This document shows positions 1 to 9,231 of a DNA stretch of 64,000 nucleotides, in pieces (the first letter of the stretch is position 1; each line of letters opens with the position of its first letter). Source of the stretch: Chalara sp. BL73 (taxonomy: Eukaryota; Ascomycota; Leotiomycetes; Helotiales); the NCBI GenBank assembly GCA_918026815.1, contig CAKJVC010000065.1, positions 124,001 to 188,000 on the forward strand, in the 5' to 3' direction. The translations under genes and the position numbers were made by a program. A model generated the notes under the pieces. That model worked only from the letters and a program-made list of their open reading frames with translations. It was not told the origin of the DNA and made no database searches.

Positions 1-639
1 GCGAGAAGCTTGAACCTCGTATCTTTAAGTATTATTCAGAAACTCTCAAAGTCATCAAAGAATTCTCAAAGGCATCAACAAAGGGCATAATACGAGTCAG
101 CGGGGTTAGCAACTAAAGTCATTAATATTGAGTGAAAAAGCGGCGGGTTCTGAATAATTAAAAGCCTCTACTAAAAACAAAGAATACGATGCAGGTCATC
201 ATAGTGGATCAAAAATCTTGGCAGCGAGAATAAAAGTATAGTTTACTGGTACGAAGCCGCAATCGCACCTTACTGTATAGGCGGTAGTGATAGCTGTTTG
301 TAAGGTATCTATCGGAATACCTATCACGTAGTAAAAGGCGTAGTAGCTGTGACTACGCTCTTGCTGGTGTGGTTCTGGTATTCCTTTTTGATTCATTCTA
401 AACTACGGCCTATTGCCAGGTAAATATAGGTGATAGGAGACCCACAATTTATAACAGCCAGGATCCGTTCAAGACCTCGGATATGGAATAAGTTTCCTTA
501 TGAAAGGAATTAAGATATTCAGCTGCAGTACCTTCGGGGCCGCAAACGGCGTACCCAGAATCCAGCCGAAATTGTTCGAGCAACGTTGCCTTAGCCAATC
601 AGCGCTTCAGAATTTGGCGGAACAATAGTTACTCCGAAG
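1..639. other. Gene-free repeat-like stretch
   Basis: I see no supportable gene here; the open frames are short and match nothing I recognise. Around 265-300 a phrase resembling the start of family D elements (GATAGCTGTTTGTAAGGTATC) appears, and 530-560 resembles 1625-1665, so the stretch is probably decayed repeat DNA. Confidence 0.5.
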
Positions 640-1143
640 CTTGAAGCACGCGCTGTAGCAAACAGAGGGCAGCAGGAGGTATTGCAATCTAGCAAGTAGG
701 GACACGGATGTTTTATAGACACCTAATGTCACAACCAGCTTAGTACGTAACCCTTAGTACTAGTTATGTGGCTTACTTAGCCGATCTGTCATGGTTCCAC
801 CTGCGCCATAAACAAAAGACGAGAATAATTGGTCGGTAACCAATTGCGTACTAAGGTATATATCCTAGTACCGTGACATATAACTGGCAAATGCGAAAGC
901 AATAGTGTTGTATTGATATGAAATATAGGTCTATGGATCTGTAAATGAATCAAGCTTGCCTTTCTTCCAGGAGTACTAGGCTCCATTTTTATATCCTTTG
1001 CCTCTTGACTGTGTTGTATTCTTTTCTTACAGTGTCACTAGGCTTGTGGCGTTAGCATCCCCAAGAGTGCCCCGGCAGCTGAAGCCCACGACAGTCTAGA
1101 TCATACGCTCTTATAGTAGCTGTAGGCCTGTAGCTGCTGTAGC
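640..1143 (-). repeat. Family I repeat remnant with a nested family F element
   Basis: Bases 650-726 and 879-1020 match the repeat seen more completely at 7998-8337 (shared GAGGGCAGCAGGAGG, TGTATTGATAT and TCAAGCTTGCCTTTC phrases). The match is interrupted by a family F element at 727-878. The far end runs into the CTGTAGCTGCTGTAGCTG minisatellite that family I carries. Confidence 0.6.
727..878 (-). mobile_element. Small LTR-like element, family F
   Basis: A 152-bp unit starting TGTCACAACC and ending ACCGTGACA. It is the reverse complement of the copy at 30773-30924, which has a perfect 5-bp target duplication that fixes the ends. Flanks here (CCTAA and TATAA) do not match well. The TG...CA ends and an internal TATATA suggest a solo LTR or LTR-only (TRIM-like) element. 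No coding capacity. Confidence 0.7.
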
Positions 1144-1263
1144 TGTAACAACTCAAGCTGAACAGCGATCTCGATCCGTAGATCCAGGTGGAAGGGCTCA
1201 GAGGCGTGAACAACTACCAATTGTCATAACTAAGAGAACAACCTACAGATAGAAGAAAGGAAG
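1144..1263 (-). repeat. Family A LTR-like fragment
   Basis: Starts TGTAACAACTCAAGC as in the full family A copy at 8817-9072 and is cut after about 120 bp where a family B element begins. Only the distal half of the element is present. Confidence 0.65.
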
Positions 1264-1486
1264 TGTTGGTATGAGTGAATAGCACACTTTGCGACGCACG
1301 GACCACATGGATGTATTATAGCTCTCGTACGTAGATTAGCACTTAGAAAGAACAAGAACAAGTCAACCACCTGCAACGAGCATATATAGCACTGCGTTGA
1401 GATCGCGGTGCTACGTGTCCCGTGGGTAATCGACTTAAGCAATTGCAAGTCATCAATACGAAGTATCACAGAGAGTGATACAAACA
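1264..1486 (+). mobile_element. Small LTR-like element, family B
   Basis: A 223-bp unit from TGTTGGTATGAG to GATACAAACA. Near-identical copies lie at 14371-14592 (inverted), 25740-25962 and 47303-47528, with partial copies at about 35395 and 56046. TG...CA ends suggest a solo LTR. Flanking pentamers (GGAAG and GTTAT) differ, so no target duplication is visible. Confidence 0.7.
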
Positions 1487-1659
1487 GTTATGGATTGCTA
1501 TTAAATATCAGGTGGTAGCGGCACAACAATTCGGCGCGCTCCCTTTGCGGTCGTCGGTCGACTGTAATAGCCAAGGTGGTTAGAGACGGCCATCGTGACA
1601 GCCTAACAGCCAGCCAAAGGCTTTTCAGCTGTAGTACTTTCAGGGCTGCAAGCGGCACG

Positions 1660-2310
1660 CTCTGCCCATGGCCAGTCACTGGCATACAGCTACAGCAGCC
1701 ACAGGCATACAACTACAGCAGGCATACAGCGTACAGCTACAGCAGGCACAGGCATACAACTACAGCAGGCACACAGCTACAGCTGTAACAACTCAAGCTG
1801 AATAGGGATCTCGATCCGTGGATCTAGATAGAAGGACTCAGGGGTGTAAACAACTATCAATTGTTATAACTAAGAGAACAAGCTACGGACAGAAGAAGGG
1901 AAGGAAAGCAGCGCTCTATATACAGGAATTGGCCGGAGGCCAGGATAGGCGAGCTTTGCTGTAACAGCCAGAGCCGGTTAGAGATGGATCTCATAACAGC
2001 TTATGAGCTGACGGGCCGTAAGCGGCATGCTCCGCCCATGAGCAGCCACAGGCATACAGCTACAGCAGGCATACAGCTACAGCAGCTACAAGCTCAGCTA
2101 TAGCAGCCACAGGCATACCGTTACAGCAGCTACAGGTTCAGCTACAGCAGCCACAGGCGTACAGCTACAGTAGCCACAGGCATGCAACTACAGCAGCCAC
2201 CAGCATACAGCTACAGCAGCCACAGCGTACAGCTACAGTAAGCATAGGTATACAACTACAGCAGGCATACAGCTACAGCAGCCACAGGCTGACAGCTACA
2301 GCACAGTGGA
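1660..2310. repeat. CAGCTACAGCAG minisatellite
   Basis: Irregular tandem array of units such as ACAGCTACAGCAGCCACAGG and GGCATACAGCTACAGC, interrupted at about 1784-2030 by element sequence. Shorter arrays of the reverse complement occur at 1105-1143 and 8160-8300, in the same position relative to family I ends. It therefore appears to be an expandable internal part of that repeat family. Confidence 0.7.
1784..1959 (-). repeat. Family A LTR-like fragment
   Basis: Matches family A from its TGTAACAACTC end for about 175 bp, including the CGCTCTATATACAGGAATTGG phrase, then stops at GAGCT where a family I element begins. Confidence 0.65.
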
Positions 2311-2474
2311 AAGGATATAAGGAACAGCTAGAGCTTTCTGGAGAAAGGCAAGCTTGAGTCTTTCTGTTAGACTGACAAGCATACTTTACCAATACATCAC
2401 TATTCCTATTACATTGCAGTCACGTGTCTTACCTGTTATATTGCAATCCCTCCTGCTGCCCTCCATTTATTACA
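1960..2474 (-). repeat. Family I element with internal minisatellite
   Basis: Runs from TGTAACAGCCAGAGCCGG to CATTTATTACA, the reverse complement of the 7998-8337 copy, but 175 bp longer because the internal CAGCTACAG array is expanded. TG...CA ends suggest another LTR-like unit. Flanks TTTGC and AATTG do not form a duplication. Confidence 0.55.
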
Positions 2475-2807
2475 AATTGACGGTAAATGTTTGTATTGCT
2501 TCCGGAGTTGGTTTAAAGAAAGTTTTGTGGAAAAAGCCGCCTAGTTCTGCCTCGGCTAGCCACAACTTGCATCTCCACCAGTCTATTTCAAAATAGCAGC
2601 TAACCCCGAGTAAACATCAACGCCAAATTCTATAACCAGCCAAGCGATAACAAAAAAAGAAGTATGCGAACTTTTGTTGAAAAGCTCTAATACTTAAGTC
2701 AATAAACAGCGAATAACAATTCTTCATCAAGTGCCAGGTGCGTGGCTTAGGCCCAAGATATATGCTTCGGAAATAAATTTAACTCACCATATGTTCCTTT
2801 TTAAATC

Positions 2808-3242
2808 TTAATTCTCCAAATTCTCGCGTACAAAATGCAAAATAAGGTTTTCATGCTGCTTGCTGGCTTTATCCCACTTGACAGTTGTTGCTTTTTGATC
2901 CTCTGCCTGAATAGAATCCTGGGTGGAGTAGAAGGTTTTATTCTTTGAATGTCGGACTAATATGCATCGCTTATGTTGGTTGCCGAGTCGAATAGCAACA
3001 TAATCCTGGTCATCGAGAATTTCTAATGCCTGGGAAACAGTATAGAAATACCCACGCGCCGAGTCTGGAGCATGCTGCTCGGAAGTGAAGACTGTCCATT
3101 CGAGCCTTTTATGATGTTCGCCTCGAGTAGGTATTGTTGCTCCATGGCACATTCCGCAACGGTCCGCGTATGAAGGGTTAGAGTGTGAACAAAACCAGCA
3201 TCGATGAAGCACAGTTTCTTCTAGAGTATATTGTTGTAGCAT
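2808..3242 (-). CDS. Small protein with RanBP2-type zinc finger
   Basis: This 144-residue frame begins with a zinc-binding cluster: four cysteines spaced C-x2-C-x3-N-x6-C-x2-C at about residues 15-32. This is the spacing of the RanBP2-type finger, although the tryptophan usually found just before the first cysteine is not in its normal place. The rest (about 35-144) is unrecognised, lysine-rich at the end, and may bind a protein or nucleic acid partner. Support for a real gene comes from a homologous fragment on the other strand at 62958-63110, which preserves the stretch after the finger (IPTRG...LEWTVF). The gene is isolated among repeats, with an A+T-rich intergenic region on both sides. 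Function unknown; the finger call is from spacing alone. Confidence 0.6.
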   Translation of the reverse strand: MLQQYTLEETVLHRCWFCSHSNPSYADRCGMCHGATIPTRGEHHKRLEWTVFTSEQHAPDSARGYFYTVSQALEILDDQDYVAIRLGNQHKRCILVRHSKNKTFYSTQDSIQAEDQKATTVKWDKASKQHENLILHFVRENLEN

Positions 3243-3532
3243 TGTAGCAATTAGCTAAAGTGGTATTTGGCGAACAATGCAAAGATAAAGTTACTTGATT
3301 GAAGATGTCAAGCTTGAATTTTGGGGGCATTTGAGTTTTTTAAATCTACCAGAATCTCTTATTGGGATGTTTGATATCGACAAGATCTTTTTTGGCTTGA
3401 GCTATTCGCATGTTTACAACGTAAAAATACACAAAGAATAAAACAAAGAAAAATTTGGAATAGTAAAACGAGTTGCAAAATTGTGTAGCAATCGTATTAT
3501 AAAGAATTACTGCGAGTGGACTTGTCACGGCC

Positions 3533-3758
3533 CTGGCCCTATCTCGCTTAGAGCCCTTTGAGGCTCGGCCCCTGACACCACAAAGTCTCGCTTACACTGG
3601 CCCCTGGTCAGCCTCTTGTATATAAAACGCTGCTTTCCTCTCTTCCTTTTATCTGTAGCCTGTTCCCTTTGTCATAACAATTGATGGCCGTTTATACTTT
3701 TCAGTCCTTCTCCCTGAGATCTACGGATCAAGACCCCTGTTCTCTTTGAGTTGTTACA
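3533..3758 (+). mobile_element. Family A LTR-like element
   Basis: A 226-bp unit from TGTCACGGCCCTGGCC to GAGTTGTTACA with an internal TATATAAA at about 3619, consistent with an LTR promoter in the + direction. Flanks are GGACT and GAACT, a 5-bp target duplication with one mismatch. No coding sequence; a solo LTR is the simplest reading. Confidence 0.75.
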
Positions 3759-4189
3759 GAACTGATCGAAGTAGCAGAGTCAGATATTGTCTAAGACCAA
3801 ACCAATGCCAAGCGGCTGTGTGCTCAGACTTGCCGTTGACTCAGATGTGCACCTCGGCGCTCAAAAGAAAGCTGCGACATAAAGTTGCAACCTTCAATAT
3901 CCTATTGTGCTTTCTATACAACCTCTGATGCAGATCTGTGCTATAAGCTTTTTCAATAATTTCGTAATCTAGCCAAAACACGTTTTTGTATGTAACTACT
4001 TATAGCACGTAAAGTTTTGTGGTCTTGCGATCAACCAGGCGTCGGTGGGTAGTGTACCAGATAAAGTTCGTGTTCTTAAAACGCATTGATCACTGAATCC
4101 TCAGTTGAGCTACCGAACGTGAGAATTTTCTTTGTTCTCCGACCAGGCGCAGTTCAAATTGACTATATTCTTGGCGATCCTGTTGAAAT

Positions 4190-4333
4190 TGTCACGATCC
4201 CAATACAGGCGCAAGTGATAGCTGTTTGTAAAGTATCAAATACGGAGATTCTAAACTAAAGAGAAAAGGTGTAACTGCTACTGAGGTCGCCCTTATATAA
4301 CCAGTGTAGCACGTGACCTCTAGGACGGTGACA
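4190..4333 (+). mobile_element. Family D LTR-like element
   Basis: From TGTCACGATCCCAATACAGG to CGGTGACA. Its left half matches copies at 10494 and 41411 and, inverted, 8471-8697. The right half is shorter than in the 8471 copy. No target duplication seen. Confidence 0.6.
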
Positions 4334-4375
4334 CTATGCGGACAGAGACGATAAAGCGCTTGTCTGTGCCTAAAG

Positions 4376-4574
4376 TATGCTTTGCCAATCGCGATGTTTT
4401 TGCCAGCCCGTAAGTAGGAAGATTAAAAACCCCAAGTTCTGACTGAGATTTGAGCTGATTTACTTGGTAGGCCGTCGACCCCGCACATAGATTTCACAAT
4501 CCAAAAAGCCAAATTGTTTAACGCGTGCAACGAATTCATTTTGGTGGTGTTGCAATTGCGTGTGATAACATAAT
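4376..4574. repeat. Dispersed repeat, also at 29464-29653
   Basis: About 190 bp (TATGCTTTGCCAATCGCG to GTGTTGCAATTGCG) recur at 29464-29653 with scattered substitutions. In the second copy it lies just beside a Gypsy reverse transcriptase relic, so it may be a retrotransposon segment, but I cannot assign a domain. Confidence 0.6.
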
Positions 4575-4761
4575 CTAAATGGTCATTCAATTCCTGCAAC
4601 CACTGGTGTGGTGGTCGAATTGTATTGCATAAGCAAAAATATACCTGGTGGAGAACTTTGCCCTTCCGTGAGGCTGGGAAGATGCAAGGCTGGGATGGAG
4701 AGGCAGGCAGCGAGCGCGCGGGGCGGAACCGCCAATAATTGGCCGAATATTGGGGGCTGGA

Positions 4762-5065
4762 TTAGGATTTGAGGATCCAGGTAGCTGACATGTCTCTAAC
4801 TAAGCAGAGGACGCTAGCGCGGAAGACTTTTCACACACACAAATACTAGAGATCTGTATGCTTCACACAGAAGCTATAGAGAGAGCCTGAATTGCATCAC
4901 CAGTATTCCTCCTGATCATTATTGTGTATTTCCAAGTTCTATCAGCCTACACTACGCTAGTCCTTACCTGAGGTTGGCAAGCCAAGACAACTTAAGGTGC
5001 CAAGGTTATTCCTCTCCACAAATAGCCGGCTTGGCTTCAGCCATCCCTTAACGGTACAACCTATA
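4762..5065 (-). repeat. Copia-type LTR, inverted and decayed
   Basis: Begins TAGGATTTGAGGATCCAGG and is the reverse complement of the LTR at 5465-5827, with good matching at 4762-4920 and again at 5015-5060 and a divergent middle. It faces the Copia pol remnant head-on, so this is not the original 5' LTR of that element. Confidence 0.6.
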
Positions 5066-5402
5066 CGGGGCGAGGCGGCGCTGGACATTTCTGGCGATCT
5101 CGATAAGATGCCCATCTATGGATACTTGACACCAAGACCATCGAATCGAAAGTCGTGTATTGCCTTACATTTTCTCAAGAATTCTAACCGGAACCTGGTG
5201 GCAAGAGAAGCGCCTCGTGATTGATATCAGGTGTCTTCGCCAATCATATGAGCGTGGAGAGATCACCGAAGTCAAATGGATCGACGGCGACAGCAACCCT
5301 GCCGACTCTATGACCAAGAGCAAGGCATCTACAGCTCTGAAGCGGCTGATTGACACGAACCACTTAGATCTGAAAGTTGTAGAATGGGTAGAGCGGGAAT
5401 GA
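5051..5402 (+). pseudogene. Ty1/Copia pol C-terminus (RNase H) remnant
   Basis: The 5160-5402 frame contains a Copia RNase H end signature: IDIRCLRQSYERGE, then EVKWIDGDSNPADSMTK. In this family that segment closes the gag-pol polyprotein. Everything upstream (gag, protease, integrase, reverse transcriptase) is missing, and the preceding 100 bp stays open in two frames without a recognisable domain. A purine-rich stretch (5400-5430) and an LTR follow within 63 bp, the expected 3' order. It is a dead 3' end of a retrotransposon. Confidence 0.8.
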
Positions 5403-5464
5403 GAGAAGATGAAGGAAAGCAAAGAGAAGCACGGTTTCTAGGCTTCTTTTTAGATAGTTGCTAG

Positions 5465-5827
5465 TGTTGGTATGCAGCAGAGCCCTTACCAGCTAGAATG
5501 CGCGCCGAGCCCAGTAGCTGTATGACGATGGCCAAGCGCGCCTCGGCTGCTAGCATTCTCCGTGACAGCTGTCGTACCACCGTCAAAAGATAGCTGAAGC
5601 CAAGCCGGCTATTTGTGGAGAAGAAAAAGAGCCCGACAAGTCGGTCAGCGGGTTCAGGGGGTATGGAAATAACATTCAGGAGGAATATTGGTGATGCAAT
5701 TCAGACTCTCTCCATAGCATGTGTGTAGCATACAGATCTGTAGTAATTTGTGTGTGTGAAAAGCCTTCCGCACTAGCGTCCTCTGTTTAGTTAGAGACAT
5801 GTCAGCTACCTAGATCCTCAAATCCTA
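5465..5827 (+). repeat. Copia-type 3' LTR
   Basis: Starts TGTTGGTATGCAGCAG 63 bp after the pol stop and ends near CAAATCCTA. Related ends at 18465-18658 and (inverted) 56211 finish CCTAACA, giving TG...CA termini. Orientation agrees with the pol remnant. Confidence 0.75.
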
Positions 5828-7997
5828 TGTTGTGGTTGCATCACGTGACTCACCTCGTGCTTGCCTAGCCAGCGATAAAATATTGACTTTATCACAAACT
5901 TTTTTTCATCCTTTCCCAACTTACAACTTCACCACCACAACAACAAAAATAAAACGACTTCCAGAGATCTCGATCTTTTTCAGAGAAGTATCTCGAGGAT
6001 CTAATTAATCTTCTATTCGATTCCCAGTTCCTTGCGAGAACCAAATTCTAACTGTTCACCTTCAGATCAAATCTCTCTTTACAATGAACCTCTCATACAA
6101 CCCCTTATACGTCGAACTCCCTGCTCATACGTCGGCCATATCGAATCGACATGCGTAATAGAGGCAAATAAGGTTCGGCATGGGAGAGTTGAAGAGTAAC
6201 TCTCCTTCTTGTAACGCTTTCAACACGCTGGCGTTGCGTAGATTGACCTCCAGATCGGCTTTCCTTTTCACCTTTGAATCACAACCTTTTTCCGAACCAC
6301 TTTCGAAGCTTCCTCAACTTCACAATCCTTTCTCGATTTCACAACTCCATAGCTGTCAATGTAAAGCAGAGCTAAGTCGTTCCTTGCTCCTCATTCATAT
6401 TGCTAACCGCTAGAATCAAGAACAGCTTCGTTTCTTTTCGAATATCACGCAAGTTGGTGGATAAGGTGAAGCTGTAGCGCCGGCAAGGCTGCGCCAGCAA
6501 GGCTGCAACACAAGAACTATAAGTAGGCCGGATCCCCCCTCTTGATCCTCATTGCTAACTGTTACTCATAGCTTCTCTCTTCAACTCTCAACAACCATAC
6601 AATAAGGAACAAAGTCAAAGCTCGAACAGGATAAAAAACACGGTCATCTCTCTCTCCTTCCTTCGAACAATCCTCCGAATCAAAGATATGGATCGAAAAG
6701 GAAGTAAAGCAACAAGATAAGGAGCCCCTGTTGTCAACAAGATCATGCTTCTGACGTCGTCGTAGCTCACAAGTCATGGCGTCAAGAGCGCAAGCCTGAA
6801 AAGACCTGACGGATCTGAACCCAGTGCGACTACCTGCAATCAAACTGTACCGGTTGGCTTTAAGAACGTGCACGCTTCCGCCTGTACTGACCTTCCCCCT
6901 CCTGACCACAGTCACTGTGCAGTTTCCGCGGCCTGCTCTTTCAGGCCGGGGAACACTGCCAGCACGAGTCTCCGCCATTGCTTTGATTGTCCCTTAATTG
7001 CAGCGATCTTCTACTGTAGCCTACCTGCTTGGCGGTTATAGGGGGAGATACACCCACTCGACAGTCTGCCCAGTGTTCACACACTGTAAGCAGCTTAAAA
7101 TGGTCCAACGTGCTGTCTCTGATAGCAGCGTTGAAGTTGTTCGGCTCTAGTAGTCGTGCAATTGTCCCATAGTTGATGAGATCTTCTACCCGTAGCCTAC
7201 CTTGTCTGTTGAGCTTCGGCTGCTCTTGGCGGCGAGGGTGGAGATTCAACCACTGGAGGGTTTGCTTGGGGTATTGTATCATAAGCAAGCTTTAAGGTGT
7301 TTCAACGTGTTGTCGCTTTAATCGCAGCAGCGTTGGAAATCCAGGTAACTGCACCACGCGCATTCTGCCTAGTAGGGAACGGCTTGTGGATCACTGATCC
7401 TATATTATACTGGATTGGATCTGGACCTGGCTGTTTCTAGATTTCTGGCTTCCGGCTTTTGATTCTGGCTTTTCTAGATCTGGATTCTGGTACTGGATTG
7501 TAGCTCCGTTTGTGAAGTTGATATGCTGACTAATACAGCCACGTTCCAACACTCATTCTAGCAACTCAACATTGTTGGAGCTCTTACTTCTTGGCCTATC
7601 TATAAGGATTGCGTCCTATCTGTCGGTGCGATAGTTGCTGAAGCTTTTCCTCCCTGCATCTATGGGTGTCTAGGCCACAGCTACGGCCCCTACCTAAGCA
7701 ACGGGGCGCTGAATTGTGCGCGTCCTGGCTCACGAAAGGCAGAGATAGGGGAACTGTGAAAGCGACCATCGCTGAGCCAGCGGGTAGGACGTATGGCAGT
7801 TGGTGACAACTGCCGCTGGCGACCCGGTTTGGGACCCGTTCTTTGTCGGCCAAGACTCTCTCTTTCGTATAAAGGGGTTTCTAGGCTGGCAGTACTTTGA
7901 AACCTCAATAGCTTGTTGATTCCTCGGAATCATTAACCGTAGCATATAAGCTCCTTTGTGCATTTGTTAAAAAGGGTGGCCGAACAACAAATTGTCT
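5828..7997. other. Gene-poor stretch with degenerate tandem units
   Basis: I recognise no protein here. Bases 5880-6080 (CT-rich, CACCACAACAACAAAAATAAAACG) look like a fungal promoter and 5' leader, but only a 24-codon frame follows at 6084. Bases 7005-7140 and 7190-7340 are two diverged copies of one unit (GATCTTCTACYSGTAGCCTACC ... GTTGGA), arranged in tandem. Bases 7430-7500 are a simple CTGGCTT/TCTAGAT-rich run. Open frames on the minus strand at 6562-6978 and 6941-7288 have no motifs. Confidence 0.45.
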
Positions 7998-8337
7998 TGT
8001 AACAAATAGAGGGCAGCAGGAGGGATTGCAATATAACAGGTAAGAATACGTGACTGCAATGTGATGGAAACAGTGGTGTATTGATATCAGAAGTATGCTT
8101 GTCAGTCTAGCAGATAAACTCAAGCTTGCCTTTCTCCAGAAAGCTCTAGCTGTTCCTTATATCCTTCCAACTGTGCTGTAGCTGTCAGCCTGTAGCTGCT
8201 GTAGCTGTATGCCTGTGGCTGCTGTAGCGGTATGCTTGTGGCTGCTGTAGTGGTATGCCTTATGGCTGCTGTAGTTGTATGCCTGTGGCTGCTGTAGCTG
8301 TTATGATATCCGTCTCTAACCGGCTCTGGCTGTTACA
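7998..8337 (+). repeat. Family I element
   Basis: Starts TGTAACAAATAGAGGGCAGC and ends CCGGCTCTGGCTGTTACA; the inverted copy with an expanded minisatellite is at 1960-2474. Flanks TGTCT and CTGGC do not match. LTR-like ends, no coding sequence. Confidence 0.6.
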
Positions 8338-8350
8338 CTGGCTGTTACAT

Positions 8351-8816
8351 CCTCAGAGTTAGGTTTAGAGCTAGAACTAGTTTTTGTTACTTCCATATCC
8401 GGCGAGTAAAAACAATTCTTTCTTTATAACCTTATCTGGGGGTTTCGTTCGGAAAACTTATCTTTTAACTTGTCACAGCCCTAGAGATCACGTGCACAAC
8501 GCATCAGGCATTCACTGCTAGATGTCGCGCCACAGCCGTGAACGCTCATTGGTTTGCTTAGCTAGAACCCTAGAACTGGCCATGGCTACATAAGGGCAGT
8601 TCCAACAGTAGTTACACCTTTTCTCTTTAGCTTAGAATCTTCGTATTAAGATACCTTACAAACAGCTATCACAGGCGCCTGTATTGGGATCGTGACATAT
8701 TTCCTGGTTTCTCGAAGTCAGGTTCAAAGCTAGAACTCGTGTTTGTTACTTCCCCATCCGGCGAGTAGAGATAATTTTTCTTTATATCTTTATCCGGGGG
8801 TTTCTTTCGGGGGACT
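8351..8816. repeat. Direct repeat pair flanking a family D element
   Basis: A roughly 105-bp unit (TTAGAGCTAGAACT ... GTTACTTCC ... TATCTGGGGGTTTC) at 8351-8457 recurs at 8711-8816 in the same orientation with about one in five bases changed. The family D element occupies the space between, so the pair may be a tandem duplication into which D inserted, or two LTR scraps. Confidence 0.5.
8471..8697 (-). mobile_element. Family D LTR-like element
   Basis: 227 bp from TGTCACAGCC to GGATCGTGACA; the GATCGTGACA end is the reverse complement of the start of the copies at 4190 and 10494. It is the longest family D copy in the window and includes a CACGTG-containing left part. Flanks TAACT and TATTT do not match. 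Confidence 0.7.
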
Positions 8817-9072
8817 TGTAACAACTCAAGCTGAACAGGGATCTTGATCCGTAAATCCAGGTGGAAAGACTCAGAGGTGTGAACAACTATCAATTGTCAT
8901 AACGAAGAGAACAAGCTACGGACAGAAGAAGGGAAGGAAAGCAGCGCTCTATATACAGGAACTGGCCGGCGGCCAGAATAATCGAGTTCTGTGGTGTCCG
9001 GTGCTGAGCTCCGTCCGAGCTCTGGGGTATCTGGTGCCAAGCTCCAAGCTCAAAGAGGCCAGGGCTGTGACA
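8817..9072 (-). mobile_element. Family A LTR-like element with target duplication
   Basis: 256 bp from TGTAACAACTCAAGC to GGGCTGTGACA, flanked on both sides by GGACT (8812-8816 and 9073-9077). The exact 5-bp duplication and TG...CA ends are the classic signature of integrase-mediated LTR element insertion. No internal coding region, so a solo LTR or LTR-only element. Confidence 0.85.
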
Positions 9073-9231
9073 GGACTTTTCTTTAACCTGCTCATTAGAA
9101 TCTCTTTATTCGTATAAAATTTCTGCAATTCAACCTTTTTCTTAAAAAAAGGATAAAGACTCCGTTACTATAAAAATAAAGTAAAGATTTAGGACAACAG
9201 ACTATCTGACTTAAACAGTCAATATAACACT

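Noticed and set aside
1660..2310. CRISPR-like array
   Set aside because: Units are contiguous and irregular without unique spacers of constant length; it is a minisatellite in a eukaryotic context.
6562..6978. 138-codon minus-strand frame
   Set aside because: No recognisable motif, composition not gene-like, and no supporting homology within the window.
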